64,000 nt of DNA from Spongilla lacustris (GCA_949361645.1 OX442415.1:29539128-29603127); one strand, 5' to 3'; shown: positions 24,170-35,774, counted from the first letter of the stretch. Translations and numbers: made by a program. The notes: generated by a model not told the origin, from the letters alone.

Positions 24170-25232
24170 TATTTTATTTGGTTGTGCTTTGTGTTAGCAT
24201 ATGTGTCTTATCGCAAGAGCAGATTCCTTGACTGATGGCAGATGATCCCTGGCACAGAGAAGGTGGCAGCTGTTGGACTGTTTGTAGAAAGTGTTCTAAG
24301 TTGTATGTTACTGGGCAGTGCTAGTTAGAGGCTTTTTCTCCAACATGTATGGTGATTTTTTCCTGCTAGACGTTTTTCCTCAGGGGGTTGTCCATAAGGA
24401 GATGTGGGTATATCTCCAGATTGACCCCTTCCCCCCCCCCCCCCCCCCCCCCCCCCCCCGCCCAGCCTTGTGTAGTTTATGATTGCTGTAGTAGTGTGAG
24501 TAATTGTAAGCCTGATTGTGGTGAGTATGTTTGTTGCTGGTACATGTGTAAAGCCTATCATGTACTATTATTAGAATTGGTGTGCACACCAATCATCATG
24601 TGATCTGAGAAGGGGGGAGGGTACATACCATGGGAGGCACGTGGCGGGAGCATTCAGAACAATCTGTACAACAGTATCATTCATAAGGTGGACAGTTACT
24701 ATATGAATTATGTGTGTGTGTGTGTGTGTGTTTCTGTCTGTCAGTGTCTGAACCTTGTCAGAGCAAATGCAATGGTGATCCTCTTAAGGTGTTTTGCCTT
24801 TACATTTGGAGTGTTTGGTGGGTATTGTAGATTAAATAGGTTTTCTTGTATTCCTATAGTATAAATTTTATTTAGTCATTCCCATAGCCTCATATGACAG
24901 GCCTACAACAAGCGGGATACCTGGGTTACCCGGGTAGGGGACTCCTAGCCAGCCTCACCCATGTGTCAGCGGGCGGGGTGTGCTGTGATATATAGCTATG
25001 GGCTGATGTAGTCGGTCCTATATCAGCGTGAGAGTAGAACTCTCATGCCCATAGCATCCAGAGGCAATAGGCACCTACAGCTACCTGGGTGGGGACCGAG
25101 GATATCACAGGAATATGGCCTAGGTGGCGGATGATTGGCTGTGGGACCGACTATATTTAGCACAAATGGCAATACATGCACTTACATACAGCTATTATGT
25201 GTATGTATGGATGTGTACATGTAGGTATGCAT
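24170..25232 (-). repeat. Inverted repeat, right arm, with a MITE insertion
   Basis: It is the reverse complement of 21858-22622, lengthened by a 278-bp insertion at 24876-25153 and a C tract of ~29 (24431-24459) where the left arm has only five G. Confidence 0.85.
24876..25153. mobile_element. 278-bp non-autonomous element with 7-bp target duplication
   Basis: Comparison with the left arm shows an extra 278 bases bounded by TATTTAG at 24869-24875 and again at 25154-25160. The ends carry TCCCATAGCC and, inverted, TCCCACAGCC a few bases in. This suggests a MITE, although a SINE-like origin is not excluded. It has no coding capacity. Confidence 0.75.
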
Positions 25233-25239
25233 GGATACA

Positions 25240-25400
25240 CGTACGTACATACGTACATACATACATACATACATACATACATACATACATACATACATAC
25301 ATACATACATACATACATACATACATACATACATACATACATACACACATACATACATACATACATACAATAACATACATGTACATACATGCACATACAC
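25240..25400. repeat. (ACAT)n array
   Basis: A short ACAT tract in register with the right arm of the inverted repeat, mirroring the array beyond the left arm. Confidence 0.9.
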
Positions 25401-25534
25401 CATACATCACATGCACAGCATGCAGCATGCATGCCTTCTTGCACTAAACTTGTGTGCCTTGACAGAAAATACATACTAATGAATTCATCACATTAGAGAG
25501 CTGTGCAAGAAATGACAACATTAGTAAGCAAGCA

Positions 25535-25734
25535 NNNNNNNNNNNNNNNNNNNNNNNNNNNNNNNNNNNNNNNNNNNNNNNNNNNNNNNNNNNNNNNNNN
25601 NNNNNNNNNNNNNNNNNNNNNNNNNNNNNNNNNNNNNNNNNNNNNNNNNNNNNNNNNNNNNNNNNNNNNNNNNNNNNNNNNNNNNNNNNNNNNNNNNNNN
25701 NNNNNNNNNNNNNNNNNNNNNNNNNNNNNNNNNN
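25535..25734. other. Assembly gap of 200 N
   Basis: Exactly 200 undetermined bases separate a repeat-derived left edge from CpG-containing unique sequence on the right. Distances across it are not reliable. Confidence 1.
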
Positions 25735-25817
25735 CTGTCAGTCGTGCGTTCTTGGAATCGCATTCTTTTCGCCGAAGGAGAAGCGATGGAATCGTCCCGA
25801 TGTTCTGCACTCTTCAT
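25735..25817 (-). other. Possible first exon on the minus strand
   Basis: Minus-strand ATG at 25817 opens a frame of 27 codons, MKSAEHRDDSIASPSAKRMR onward, that runs into the gap. The base composition is CpG-richer than the surroundings, as near a promoter. There is no homology I recognise; this is a weak call. Confidence 0.3.
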
Positions 25818-26414
25818 GGTCGCTGAATGTTCGTTGTATCGTTGTCTCTTTAAAGTTTAGTTTAGGCTCGAGGTTCCGGTGAAGACCTCACCGGTTAGTT
25901 CTGGCTCGAGTAAATAGTGGTTACAATTTCACTAGGTTAATTACCACTAATAGGTGTAGTGCCCAGACCGTTCACATTGGATTACATGTACATGTAGTGT
26001 ACTTACCACCGATATATACAATGTAACCTCGATACATTTTGACCACTGAAGCGAGAATGCCAATGAATTTTGAAGCTATTGGTGTGATTTTCATTTCTTA
26101 GAAGAGTCCTATCTCGAGTTATGCGTGGTCAAGAAGAAGAAGAACAACGAGAAATACGGTAGGACTGGGTACGAGTTTAAACAAACGTTTTGTTCTCAAC
26201 AACCACGCGGTTTTACGACATCAAACAAACGCGAAACTGCTCGTTTGGACTGCTTGTTCGACGATGACAAAGAGCTAAGCTATCTGATTGATAAGAGTCC
26301 CGTTATAAGCGGGTCCCGTTTTTTAATGATATTCATAATCGGGGTCAAATCCTATATGAGAGTTACTAACGTAACTCTCGATAACCAAAATTGAACATGT
26401 ATATATCTCTACAG

Positions 26415-29400
26415 GATGGACAGACTTCACTGATGAGGGCATCACATGGGGGGCATGTTGGGTGTGTGAAGCTGCTGTTGAAGAAGGGTGCCCAGATCAA
26501 CCATCAGGATTGGGTGAGTGACAGCAGGCTTCTCGTGTCATTTGATTAGTATTTTTGTGTTTGGATTAAGTGTTATAGGGTTAGTGTGCTGTTGTTAATC
26601 TGTTTTATTAAAACTGCTATATATTCATATTTTATACCTTTGGATCATACTGTAAAAAACTACAGCCTCTGATTATATAATGTCTTGCTTGCAACATGCC
26701 AGTCTATGTGTATATGTACTGCTAAGCGCGTTTTGCTCCATTTCTTATGATAGGAGCACTACCTGCTTGTGTGCTGCCTAAAATTGCCACGCCCTCCCCA
26801 ATGACTACCACACCCACACATCCTCCCCTATGAGTGAAACGCCCTCCCCCCTTTCCTCGGTGACTAATACACAAAAACGTTTAAGACATTTTTTGCTCAT
26901 CCGGCTGTAAACCTGTTGCCCACACATATGCATAATGTATTGGAAATGGTGTCAGTAGTAGAGATGTGTGTAGTGGAGATATGTCAGTGTAGTGGAGATG
27001 TAGTGGTGATATGTGTAGTGGAGATATGTGGGTGCCGTACATTATGTAGGTAATCATTGATTTAACATGAGGTGGAAAATACAAGAATTTAAGAGATATG
27101 CTATTATTTTGCAGAGTGGACAGACTGCACTGATGATGGCATCAAATGGGGGGCATGTTGAGTGTGTGCAGCTGCTATTGGATAAGGGTGCCCAGGTTGA
27201 ACATCAGGATAGCGTGAGTGCCGTTTTCCCCCCCTAGTTTTTAGGTCTGGGGATATTTTAACAATGGCACTTCAGTGACTTGTGTCACATGACATATCCT
27301 TATTTCCTGCACTTGTCCACAAAAGTGTGGCCAAAAACAATGTACTGTTATTCTTATATTGCCATGTGTATTTAATTATTGTTGGTACTTCCTATTATAC
27401 GCTATATGCACTTATCTTTACAGGGTGGACAGACAGCATTGATAAAGGCATCATGTAAGGGGCATGTTGAGTGTGCGCAGCTGCTGTTGGATAGGGGTGC
27501 CCAGCTCAACCATCAGGATATGGTAAGTACAGTGTGTGCATTGTGCATTTGACCAATGTGCAGTGAAGCGGAGGATGTTGATGGATGTAAAGGGAATAAA
27601 TTTTAGTTGCTTAATACAATTTACATGTATGCTGCTCGGATTTGCATGTGCCATATAATGAATATGATTAAAACATGACCTTAGTCAAATACAATATTTT
27701 ATAGGATGGACAGACACCATTGATGATGGCATCAAGTGGGGGACATGTTGGGTGTGTGCAGATGCTGTTGGGCAGTGGTGCCCAGGTTGACCATCAGGAT
27801 GAGGTGAGTGCAGTGCTTTCTTTTTCCCATTTTCAGGTCTGGGAACATTTTAACGAAGGCACATGTGTCACATGAATTTTCTACACTTGTCCAAAAATGT
27901 GTAGCCAGAAACTATAGTGTAACATATTTGATAGTGGTCTGGAAACGAGGCATATTGTTGGTATTTCCTTTTATCTTTACAGGGTGGACAGACAGCACTT
28001 ATAAAGGCATCACGTAAGGGCCATGTTGAATGTGTCCAGCTGCTGTTGCAGAGGGGTGCCCAGATCAACCATCAGGATGTGGTGAGTGCAGTGTTTTCCT
28101 TTTCCTGTTTTCCGGTTTGGGGACAGTGTAATGAAGGCACATGTGTCATGTGACGTCCTGTCCTTTAAAACGACAACTGCTTTTTCCTCCGTGCTCATTA
28201 ATTCACAGCAAAAGGAAATGTAAGGAATCATATGAAAATCAACGATTGATCTACCGCTTACATCTCTGTATACAGGCTGAAATATAGGTGTCAGATCACT
28301 TGTAAAATCAATTCTTCATTTGCGATCATTTTTCCAGCCCCCCCCCCCCCCCCCCCCCCCCCAAATAAAAAATAAAAAAATTGGCCAAATGGACCTATGG
28401 CCATGCACACATGCCTGAAGGATGTATATAACTCACGCTTTATAATATACTGAGGGCTGGAAATGTGCACACAGAGGAAAAGGATCATCGCAGTTGACGT
28501 TTTCACCATCAACTTCAATCTCTCCAAGCAGCATCGTGCTCCTACATGTAATTCTTAGACCACTCCTTTCCCCCTGCCCCCCCCCCCCCCCCCCAGCAAC
28601 CTCTCGTGACATGTTTAAGCCCTGTGGATGGGACTGGCTTCTCGAGACATGTTCTAGTTCTGAATACGGCATTTGTTTCGCCTATATACAAGTGCCAGCA
28701 TCAATCGAGGCCCCGGCGTAGATATCAAACAATCAAAACCTCTACTGGCTATAGCTGTGCAACTAAAGCAGCCGGTGCACGTGTAAAACAGCACGGCTAA
28801 ATTTTTTTTTCCCCCACTTAATTAATTTATAGATTAAAGACCTTACGTAAGTCTTTAATCTATGATTAATTTGGGAAAAACTTAATTTTGCAAATAGGAG
28901 GGTGTAAATTGAAAGATAGATATATACGTTCTACAGCCAAAATGCATCATTAGGGTCACGCATAATTCCAAAATCACCACTTTATAGTAGCCCCTCCCTA
29001 CCTCTGTATGTGATGTCATACCATAAGGGATGACTGGGTCTGGGTACGAGACTATTTACCTAGAGTACGTCTTCAGCTCATCTTTCACCCTTCTTTTTTC
29101 TAATATCGCATGAAGGCTCAAAAATTCTCGTAGTCACTAGAAATCTTCTTGAAGAGCCCGGCATTGTAGTGCTACTTGAGTAGAAATTTAAAGCCATTGG
29201 GGTTTATAGTTTTCGTCCCATGTATTCCCTGCATGCTGTCACACATTTTTATAATGGAAGACCCATTGCTCCCAACTTCCATCCCTGCAGAAAGTTTCAG
29301 GAATAACAAACATGTGGTTTTAACAGCCTGCTGATTACGCCAATGTAACAAATTATATTCCTTGCTTCAAAAGCACACACTAAGTTGCAATCTTATATAT

Positions 29401-30003
29401 GTAGTACTTTGCTAGGAATGTTCTAGAAATAGGGAGCAGTTGTGGACGTGTTAGCACCTTGTAGTTTAAGGTCGTGGGTCAGACACGGTGGGGGGGGGGA
29501 AGGTTCTTCACTCTAAGAACTAGCTGAGAAGCTATGCTACTGTCATCAGCATCACTACCATCAAACCAGCCACCATTACCATCACCATCAGACTAACTGG
29601 TGGACTATCACCGTCAAACTAATCATGGGGACTATCACTGCCATCTTTTATCCAACTGCCACCATTCCCTATTTGGCACTGAGTTTACCTTATCATATCC
29701 AAACCTTCACAAGAGCCATCAGCCATGACATGACAAGTACATGTTCCAGAGCACCAGACATTCTTTGGATGGCGGTCTCATAATTGACTTGGAGGATTTT
29801 GCAGCTGTACATGTGGATTGATGGAATGTGGATTCTAATTCTTTCCTCAGAAGGATATGACTGAAAAGCTGCTCGAGAAAATTGGTGCAGTGTTTGAGGA
29901 ACTTGGTAGGGCCACAAGTGATGGAGATGTAAAGAAGCTGCACCCATCAACGATGAAGGACAAAGACATTAACTTGGTTCTCGAGGCCCCAAAAATAAAC
30001 TAG
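26415..30003 (+). CDS. Ankyrin-repeat protein gene, partial model
   Basis: Five exons of exactly 99 bases, each flanked by AG and GT and all phase 0, encode one 33-residue ankyrin repeat each: 26415-26513, 27115-27213, 27424-27522, 27705-27803 and 27983-28081. Each repeat follows the pattern xGQTxLxxASxxGHVxCxQL, then LLxxGAQxxHQD. A sixth exon in the same phase, 29851-30003 (acceptor TTCCTCAG), encodes KDMTEKLLEKIGAVFEELGR and ends at TAG. The start was not found; it may lie in or before the gap. Ankyrin repeats bind partner proteins, and nothing here shows which. The exons contain no stops or frame breaks. Confidence 0.85.
28082..29850. other. Long last intron with C tracts and a hairpin
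   Basis: It contains C tracts at ~28339-28361 and ~28577-28594. A perfect 13-bp inverted repeat with a 9-base loop lies at 28829-28863 (ATAGATTAAAGAC arms). A (CATCAC)-like imperfect repeat lies near 29545-29600. No coding exon is recognised between the fifth and sixth ankyrin-gene exons. Confidence 0.5.
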
Positions 30004-30119
30004 GTGGATTGTACTGATTTCCGTTAAGCTATCTCTGCGTACCAAACAGAAAATGTGCATGGCATTTACCACTTGATAAGGATCCCAGAATAACATTCTA
30101 AATACAATAAAGTATTATG

Positions 30120-30200
30120 AGCTCTAATTAAACCCCCCACCCACCCACTCAACCACCCACCCACCCACCCACCCACCCTCCCGCTCGCCCGCAAGCCCAC
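30120..30200. repeat. (CCCA)n simple repeat
   Basis: About 70 bases of CCCA/CCACC repeats, imperfect. No function inferred. Confidence 0.85.
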
Positions 30201-30357
30201 CCAGGCTTGTAGCATGTGTGTACACAAGAAATTATGGCTGCTTCACATCAGTATGAATGTACTTAAATCTACATATGTCAACCCCTTTGAATTGATCTGA
30301 CTATGCTAGTGACTATGTTTCAATATTTGTTATAATCATTGATCCAACATTCTATAG

Positions 30358-30471
30358 GACTTCATATTACACCTTGCTGCAAGCGATGGTCACACCACTT
30401 GTGTGGAACTTCTCCTTTCTACTGCTGGGATTGAAGTGGATGCCACATTCCAGAAACTTTTCAAATGCTGA
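30358..30471 (+). other. Possible alternative terminal ankyrin exon
   Basis: After the acceptor TTCTATAG a phase-0 frame reads LHLAASDGHTTCVELLLS and ends at TGA 30469. It looks like a diverged ankyrin repeat and could be an alternative 3' exon or a relic of the upstream gene. The preceding exon ends at its own stop codon, so the two would be mutually exclusive. Confidence 0.5.
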
Positions 30472-31328
30472 ATTTATGTTTCTGCAATTGTCAACAAATA
30501 AAATTTGTATCCTTATTATTTGGTAGCAATAGAGACCTGCAATATGGGGAAAATTTGCATGCTTCTCTACAACCATCTGAAGGGAATGGGATTTCACATC
30601 ACCATATACAGGGTGTTCCATAATTGTTCAGTTATAAAGTAACAACAAACTGTTAATTAATTTAGACAACAAGGAGATTTGGAATGGTGAAATTATGAGT
30701 TTATTCATATTACAGACCTACATTTAGCAATTTCCAGGAACAATAATAATAGTCATTTTTATAAATGCATCATTGTACCATTCTGATCTGAAATGGCGCT
30801 CCAAGACAGTCAGGTTAGATAAAAAATGAGTGAAAGAAGATACAAAAGTTAATTACAGTATCAGAGCTGCCCACTTGTTAGTACTACACCATTAGCATGC
30901 AGCATCAATTAAGCAGTTACATTGTTGTTGAAAATATTGCTCATTCAAATGCTTAGACTGATACATGCACATATCCTTGCCATCTTCCTGCAATTAATTT
31001 TTTTGCACAAATTAAAGTGGCTATGTTACTCATTTGCCTCTGAAGCTAGGAGACTGCACGCATGGTGCTGTTAACTTTGCTACTGAGTACTGGATCGATG
31101 GTATATGGGATTGTCCATGTTTTAACCATGCAGCTTTTATTTAGGTCAGTATCACTTGTTGCACTCGTTGCATGCAAACCACCCAGTTAATTAAGGTTAA
31201 TCAAGTAGCCGCTTGTGGATAGCAAAGAGCTGCCACAGTGTACTTGTACGTGATCCCTAGCTTGGTAAGGGGTCGAAAACTGGCTTTGTATTCGCTTTTC
31301 CCGCTTTTGCTGAATACCTGAGAATATA
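30472..31328. other. Unassigned intergenic sequence
   Basis: AT-rich, with no gene or repeat recognised. Confidence 0.4.
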
Positions 31329-31797
31329 TATGTATACGTATTTACATGTAACCGCAATGTATTAAACCGCGCGGTTAAACGCCTATACGTATACATGTAT
31401 CGTGGTAACGGCGGTTAAAAACCCTGATTTTAATACTCCATTAGATTTGCCTTTTTCTTTTTAATTTCAGCACATGATTTATACATCTCTATACTATGCT
31501 GGTTTGCGTAAATGCATGCAATATCTACATTGTGCATGTATGAATGTATACGTTTATAGGCGCGGCTTTCTAAATGGTCGTGGTAGACATTGCCTCAGAG
31601 GTACGCATCTGTTATTATCTTCATCCAGTACTAATCCAGTACGACACTCGCATCCAGATTCAAGTGAATATGGGCAGGCGTGAACAGGGCTCTTACACGT
31701 AAATGGTCTGCCAGGGCAGTCGACTTGTTGCTTGTACACTTGGCCCGGGATTAGACAGACTGCATGCATGTGATACATAATGTATATAATAATGTAT
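31329..31797 (-). repeat. Outer inverted repeat, left copy, with TIL-like ORF
   Basis: Its reverse complement is at 56275-56732 with only a few base differences. On the minus strand (31778-31554) it encodes a 74-aa frame containing PVHACPYSLESGCECRTGLV and NNRCVPLRQC. The spacing of Cys is that of a trypsin-inhibitor-like (TIL) domain, usually an extracellular protease-inhibitor module. No signal peptide is visible, so it is probably one exon of a larger gene or a relic of one. Confidence 0.75.
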
Positions 31798-31828
31798 ATA
31801 TAATTATATATATTATAATATAATATAT

Positions 31829-32310
31829 GGGACAGTTTCCGCGAAAATGTCCGACTTTTATAACATTATAATGTTATAAAAATGCTTCTTGTTTGAATCG
31901 CTATATCTTCCGAACGCGAAACGCTATCGACTTCCTATTTTCAACAGTTCATACTACACCATTTCTCTATAATAAATTACATTTTGGAGTCTTGCACTTG
32001 CTCCATGCCAGTATTGCAATGTTCGATACCCGACCGGGTTAAAACCCACCATAACTTTAGGTAGGAGTAATCAAATCGCTTCAAATTCGGTTTGTAGGTA
32101 CAGAGGTCCTATACCTATCGATTTGTTCTGTTCGTTAATTTTTATGTAATCCGTTACGGAGATACAGCTTTACAAAGTAAGCGCACGTTTCCCGCTTGAA
32201 TCGCGCCTTTACATGAGGATGAAACTGCTTCCATACCCAGGAGTACATGAATATTCAACTACATCCTGACAGTGGGCTGGGAGCAATGTTATCACGTGAT
32301 TTATTGCGTA
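31829..32310 (+). repeat. Left TIR of element A
   Basis: About 480 bases, inverted at 47180-47659. It includes TTCTGTTCGTTAATTTTTAT, TCCGTTACGGAGATACAG and CATACTACACCATTTCTCTA blocks, which also occur in elements B and the 817-bp MITE. Confidence 0.9.
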
Positions 32311-32987
32311 TTAAATAGTCTGGGGACCCGAATTGTTTATTTCATTTCGCTTCAAGGTTTATAGCGTAGCGGTGAATGTTGTCGACTTCCCATTTTCACC
32401 ACATCATGTCTCTATGTAAAATTCGAATAGTGCCTCTTAATTAAATCCACTCCCTGTGGAAAATACGTATACAGGAGTTGTTACCTCCAGGGGTTCCAAA
32501 CCCGAGTATCTCCCTGCACTCAGGAGTGTCGGCATTGCCTCAATCGGTATCCGTACATCAACTACTGATACGATATTCGGTTTTAAAGCATATATATCTC
32601 CCGCTAGTTTCGTACCATTTAGCTTGGATGGGGCTGTAATGAATGCACTGTGTGTGTGTTTTTTTTTTAAATTTTTTTATGCACGTATCAAATGCTGTTA
32701 CACATCGAGAGCGTTGCTGAGCATGTAAGACGTTAGACAGATCGACCTACATGGAAAAACATTTATAACAAACGATTAGAACCATTAGATGCTGAACGAA
32801 GCAATTTTCGCTCCGCAGGGTAACGCCGGTTTATGCAGAACCAAAACTTACCATTGTCACTTTCCAAGTAACGTCTTCCGCGAAACATTCAGCCTACGCG
32901 CCTAGTCTTTTGTAATATTTATGTAAAGGGCAATCTCAGGGTAGCCGAATACAGTATTGCTGCATGCGAATTGTTGTAATATTATAG
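32311..32987. other. Subterminal region of element A
   Basis: A degenerate second copy of TIR-like sequence is visible at ~32370-32420 (CTTCCCATTTTCACCACATC). The rest is the probable promoter region of the transposase-like gene; no TATA box could be fixed. Confidence 0.45.
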
Positions 32988-35774
32988 ATGTGCAACCATG
33001 AGAAAGGCGGTACACAAACAATCCTACCGAAGGCCAATTTGCGTACACTTTCCCGTGATTTTCCGCGTGTTAATACTTGCATGGATGATATGGAAGTACT
33101 TGACTCGAGCGACGGAGAGCTCACCTCGCACGGCGACGATGACGTGCAAGAATCGGAGCGGATTGGAGAGGTTGGAGAAAATGAGAACGATGGGGATGGT
33201 GGTGAAAGTGAAACCAGCGTCTGTGGAGGTTACGCTAGGTATGGGTGTGTGGACGATTTTTGCAGTTATGGTGGTCGTAGCTCTGGTTGTAGGGATGTAA
33301 GTGGTGGCGAAGGTGATGATAGTGGTGATGGGGGTAGCAGTGATGGTGACGATAGTGATCGAGGTGATGGAGATAGCAGTGATGGTAGCCAACGTGATTG
33401 GGGTAGCAGTGATGGTGATGAAAGTGATCATGGTGATGGTGGTGATGAGGGGATAAGTAATGTACTCAATGGCTTCCTTACCAGAGGAGGATGCTGCAAA
33501 CACAACTGTCTAATTAAGTCTGCTGACTTGGCCCAAATTAGAGCACATTCCTTGGCTGCATTGGACAAGAAAACCAGAAAGGCTGTTGTTCTTGGAATGC
33601 TGGCTCTAGTTCAAGACAACTCGGGTTTCCATTATCACCTTGACTGGTCTACCCCCATATGCAAGACGGCCTTCTGTGCTGTTGCTGATATTACTTGCCG
33701 TACACTACAGCGCTGGAAGCAGGAGGTGTGCTCTGGCTCAGATATTGTCCCAAATGCCCATGGCAACAGTGGCAGGGCACCCCACAATGCCCTATCTCAA
33801 TTGGATAAGCTGACAGTGGTCAAGTTTATCAAAAACTATGCTGCAGCTCATGCCCTACCTGACCCTGGTCGACTGCAGGGCAAAACCAGGGACTTTTTGC
33901 TGGAGAGTAGTCATACCATGAAGTCCTTGTATCGCGACTACTGCCAGGCTGTACTTGTGGAGGTCGAGTCCAGGAGGGCCTTGCCAGCTACACAACAACC
34001 ATGCCCTTACCGGCTTACGAGCCAATTACGGAGACAGTATACTCTGCTCAATGTGCCTACTCCTGATCCTGTGCCACCTGTCCCTCACATGGTGTCATAT
34101 CCAACATTCATCAGGCTGTGGCGTGAGTACTGTCTGAACATCAAGATTCAGGCTTCACGTAGCGACTTGTGTGACAAATGTGATAAGGCTTTGGTCACCT
34201 TACGGCACAGCCTGTCTGATGCGCAGCGCAAGGCTATCAATGACAGCTACAACCAGCACCTCAGCAAGGCCAAGGAGCTGAGGGAGAATTACAATGCCAA
34301 TATTGAGGTGGCTGAAAAAGTGTGGAGAGGGAAGACACAGAAAGAAAAAGACCAAATCCTAAGCCACTTGAAGTCCAGGGTCCAGCTGTCTCCCCTCACC
34401 TCCTATGCCTACTTGGATCTCTGCATGCAGTATTCCTTTGATTACTGCCAGCAGGTGTCCCTCCCCTACAGCTCCCAACAGAGGGGAACCTTTTACTTCA
34501 GGACAGCTCGCAAGGTCCATGTTTTTGGAGTGTGCTGTGAGCCATTGTGTCGTCAGGTGTTCTTCCTGATAGACGAGGCAGAGCATGTGGGCAAGGGGGC
34601 CGTGGTGGTGGTCAGCCTGGTGCATGCCTTTTTCCACCTGCATGGACTGGGAGAGAGGAATGTAACCCTACAGGCAGACAACTGTACTGGGCAGAACAAA
34701 AACACCACCATGCTGTGGTACATGGCCTGGAGGGTGATAACTGGTCTGCACGACAGGATTCAGCTGAACTTCATGCTAACTGGGCATACCAAGTTTCGGC
34801 CAGACTCCTATTTTGGGCTCTTCAAGAAGCACTACCAACGACAGGATCACATAGACGACATGGCAGACCTTGTCAAATGTGTATGCAAAAGTGGCCAGGA
34901 TGTTGAATGCGTGCCACAGCTATACCAGAACTGGCTATTTTATGATTGGAACGTCTTCTTGGGCCAGTGGTTTGAGCCTCTGAGTGCCTTTGGGCGCTCC
35001 CATACATTTGAATTTGACAGGGAGCACCCCGGTGTAATGGAGATGAGGGCCATGCCATCAGACACTAATCCCACCAAGGTCAACATGCTCAGGACTGGTG
35101 TGAAAGTGGAAGACATCCGGAATGCCTTTCAGCACCAATTATTGCCACCTGTTATAAAGCCAAAAGGGTTGTCCCTCCAGCGGTCGCAGTACCTGTTTGA
35201 AAAAGTGAGGGAGTACGTCCATGACCCAACCAAGAGGGACAATGTCTGTCCGAGGCCCCAGGGGATCACTGAGGCCAGCTCTGCTGGTGGCACCTCTCTG
35301 CAGTCAGGAGACAGTGAGCTGCCAGGATCTTCAGCTACTATCCCTAACACTCCCACTGATGGGGAGGTCCATGTCCTCATGCCTGAGAATTCAGGTGCCG
35401 GCAATGGTGGTTCTGGGTCTCTGAAGAGGAAACGTAGGACCAGGTCTGAGCTCATCTATGCATTCAAGTGTTCAGTATGTGGCAATGAGTATGCCAGCTA
35501 CAATGCCCTGTCCCTGCACAGGAAGAGAAACCACACAATGCCTCCTGTCACAGGTGATGGATCAGGTGGTGGCACAAGTGGTGTCACAGGTGATGCACTG
35601 CCAGTGGCTGTTGACAGCTCCCATGATGAAGGAGAAGCTAGCCAGGTTCGACCTAAGCGCAAACGCAGGCAATTAACAGAAGCTGAACGAAAGTTCTGCT
35701 GCACGGAGTGTGGCCTAAAGTATGGAAGCAATGCTGCACTGTGCACTCACAGAAAGAAGAACCATAGCTTGTGA
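32988..35774 (+). CDS. 928-aa transposase-like protein with C-terminal C2H2 zinc fingers
   Basis: One uninterrupted intron-less frame. ATG 32988 is the first in frame; ATG 33081 (MDDMEVLDSSDGE) is an alternative start at residue 32. Residues ~38-155 are a low-complexity Asp/Gly/Ser region. The core shows YSFDYCQQVSLPY (D485), VTLQADNCTGQNKN (D564) and GHTKFRPDSYFGLFKK (D606), the RNase H-like pattern of a transposase family widespread in invertebrates, with a CDKCD motif ahead of it. I assign these Asp residues as catalytic by inference. Residues ~826-849 and ~903-926 are two C2H2 fingers (CSVCGNEYASYNALSLH and CTECGLKYGSNAALCTH types), probably for binding the TIRs. It is intact and lies 678 bases inside the left TIR end. 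The superfamily was not determined. Confidence 0.8.
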   Translation: MCNHEKGGTQTILPKANLRTLSRDFPRVNTCMDDMEVLDSSDGELTSHGDDDVQESERIGEVGENENDGDGGESETSVCGGYARYGCVDDFCSYGGRSSGCRDVSGGEGDDSGDGGSSDGDDSDRGDGDSSDGSQRDWGSSDGDESDHGDGGDEGISNVLNGFLTRGGCCKHNCLIKSADLAQIRAHSLAALDKKTRKAVVLGMLALVQDNSGFHYHLDWSTPICKTAFCAVADITCRTLQRWKQEVCSGSDIVPNAHGNSGRAPHNALSQLDKLTVVKFIKNYAAAHALPDPGRLQGKTRDFLLESSHTMKSLYRDYCQAVLVEVESRRALPATQQPCPYRLTSQLRRQYTLLNVPTPDPVPPVPHMVSYPTFIRLWREYCLNIKIQASRSDLCDKCDKALVTLRHSLSDAQRKAINDSYNQHLSKAKELRENYNANIEVAEKVWRGKTQKEKDQILSHLKSRVQLSPLTSYAYLDLCMQYSFDYCQQVSLPYSSQQRGTFYFRTARKVHVFGVCCEPLCRQVFFLIDEAEHVGKGAVVVVSLVHAFFHLHGLGERNVTLQADNCTGQNKNTTMLWYMAWRVITGLHDRIQLNFMLTGHTKFRPDSYFGLFKKHYQRQDHIDDMADLVKCVCKSGQDVECVPQLYQNWLFYDWNVFLGQWFEPLSAFGRSHTFEFDREHPGVMEMRAMPSDTNPTKVNMLRTGVKVEDIRNAFQHQLLPPVIKPKGLSLQRSQYLFEKVREYVHDPTKRDNVCPRPQGITEASSAGGTSLQSGDSELPGSSATIPNTPTDGEVHVLMPENSGAGNGGSGSLKRKRRTRSELIYAFKCSVCGNEYASYNALSLHRKRNHTMPPVTGDGSGGGTSGVTGDALPVAVDSSHDEGEASQVRPKRKRRQLTEAERKFCCTECGLKYGSNAALCTHRKKNHSL

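Noticed and set aside
25493..25826. Open frames across the N gap
   Set aside because: Most of each frame is undetermined sequence.
26121..26394. Possible first exon of the ankyrin gene (MRGQEEEEQREIR or the overlapping 89-codon frame)
   Set aside because: A donor is present at 26159 but its phase does not match the first 99-bp exon, and no homology supports either frame.
33024..33503. 159-codon Thr/Ile-rich frame on the minus strand
   Set aside because: Shadow of the Asp/Gly/Ser-rich coding region of the 928-aa protein.
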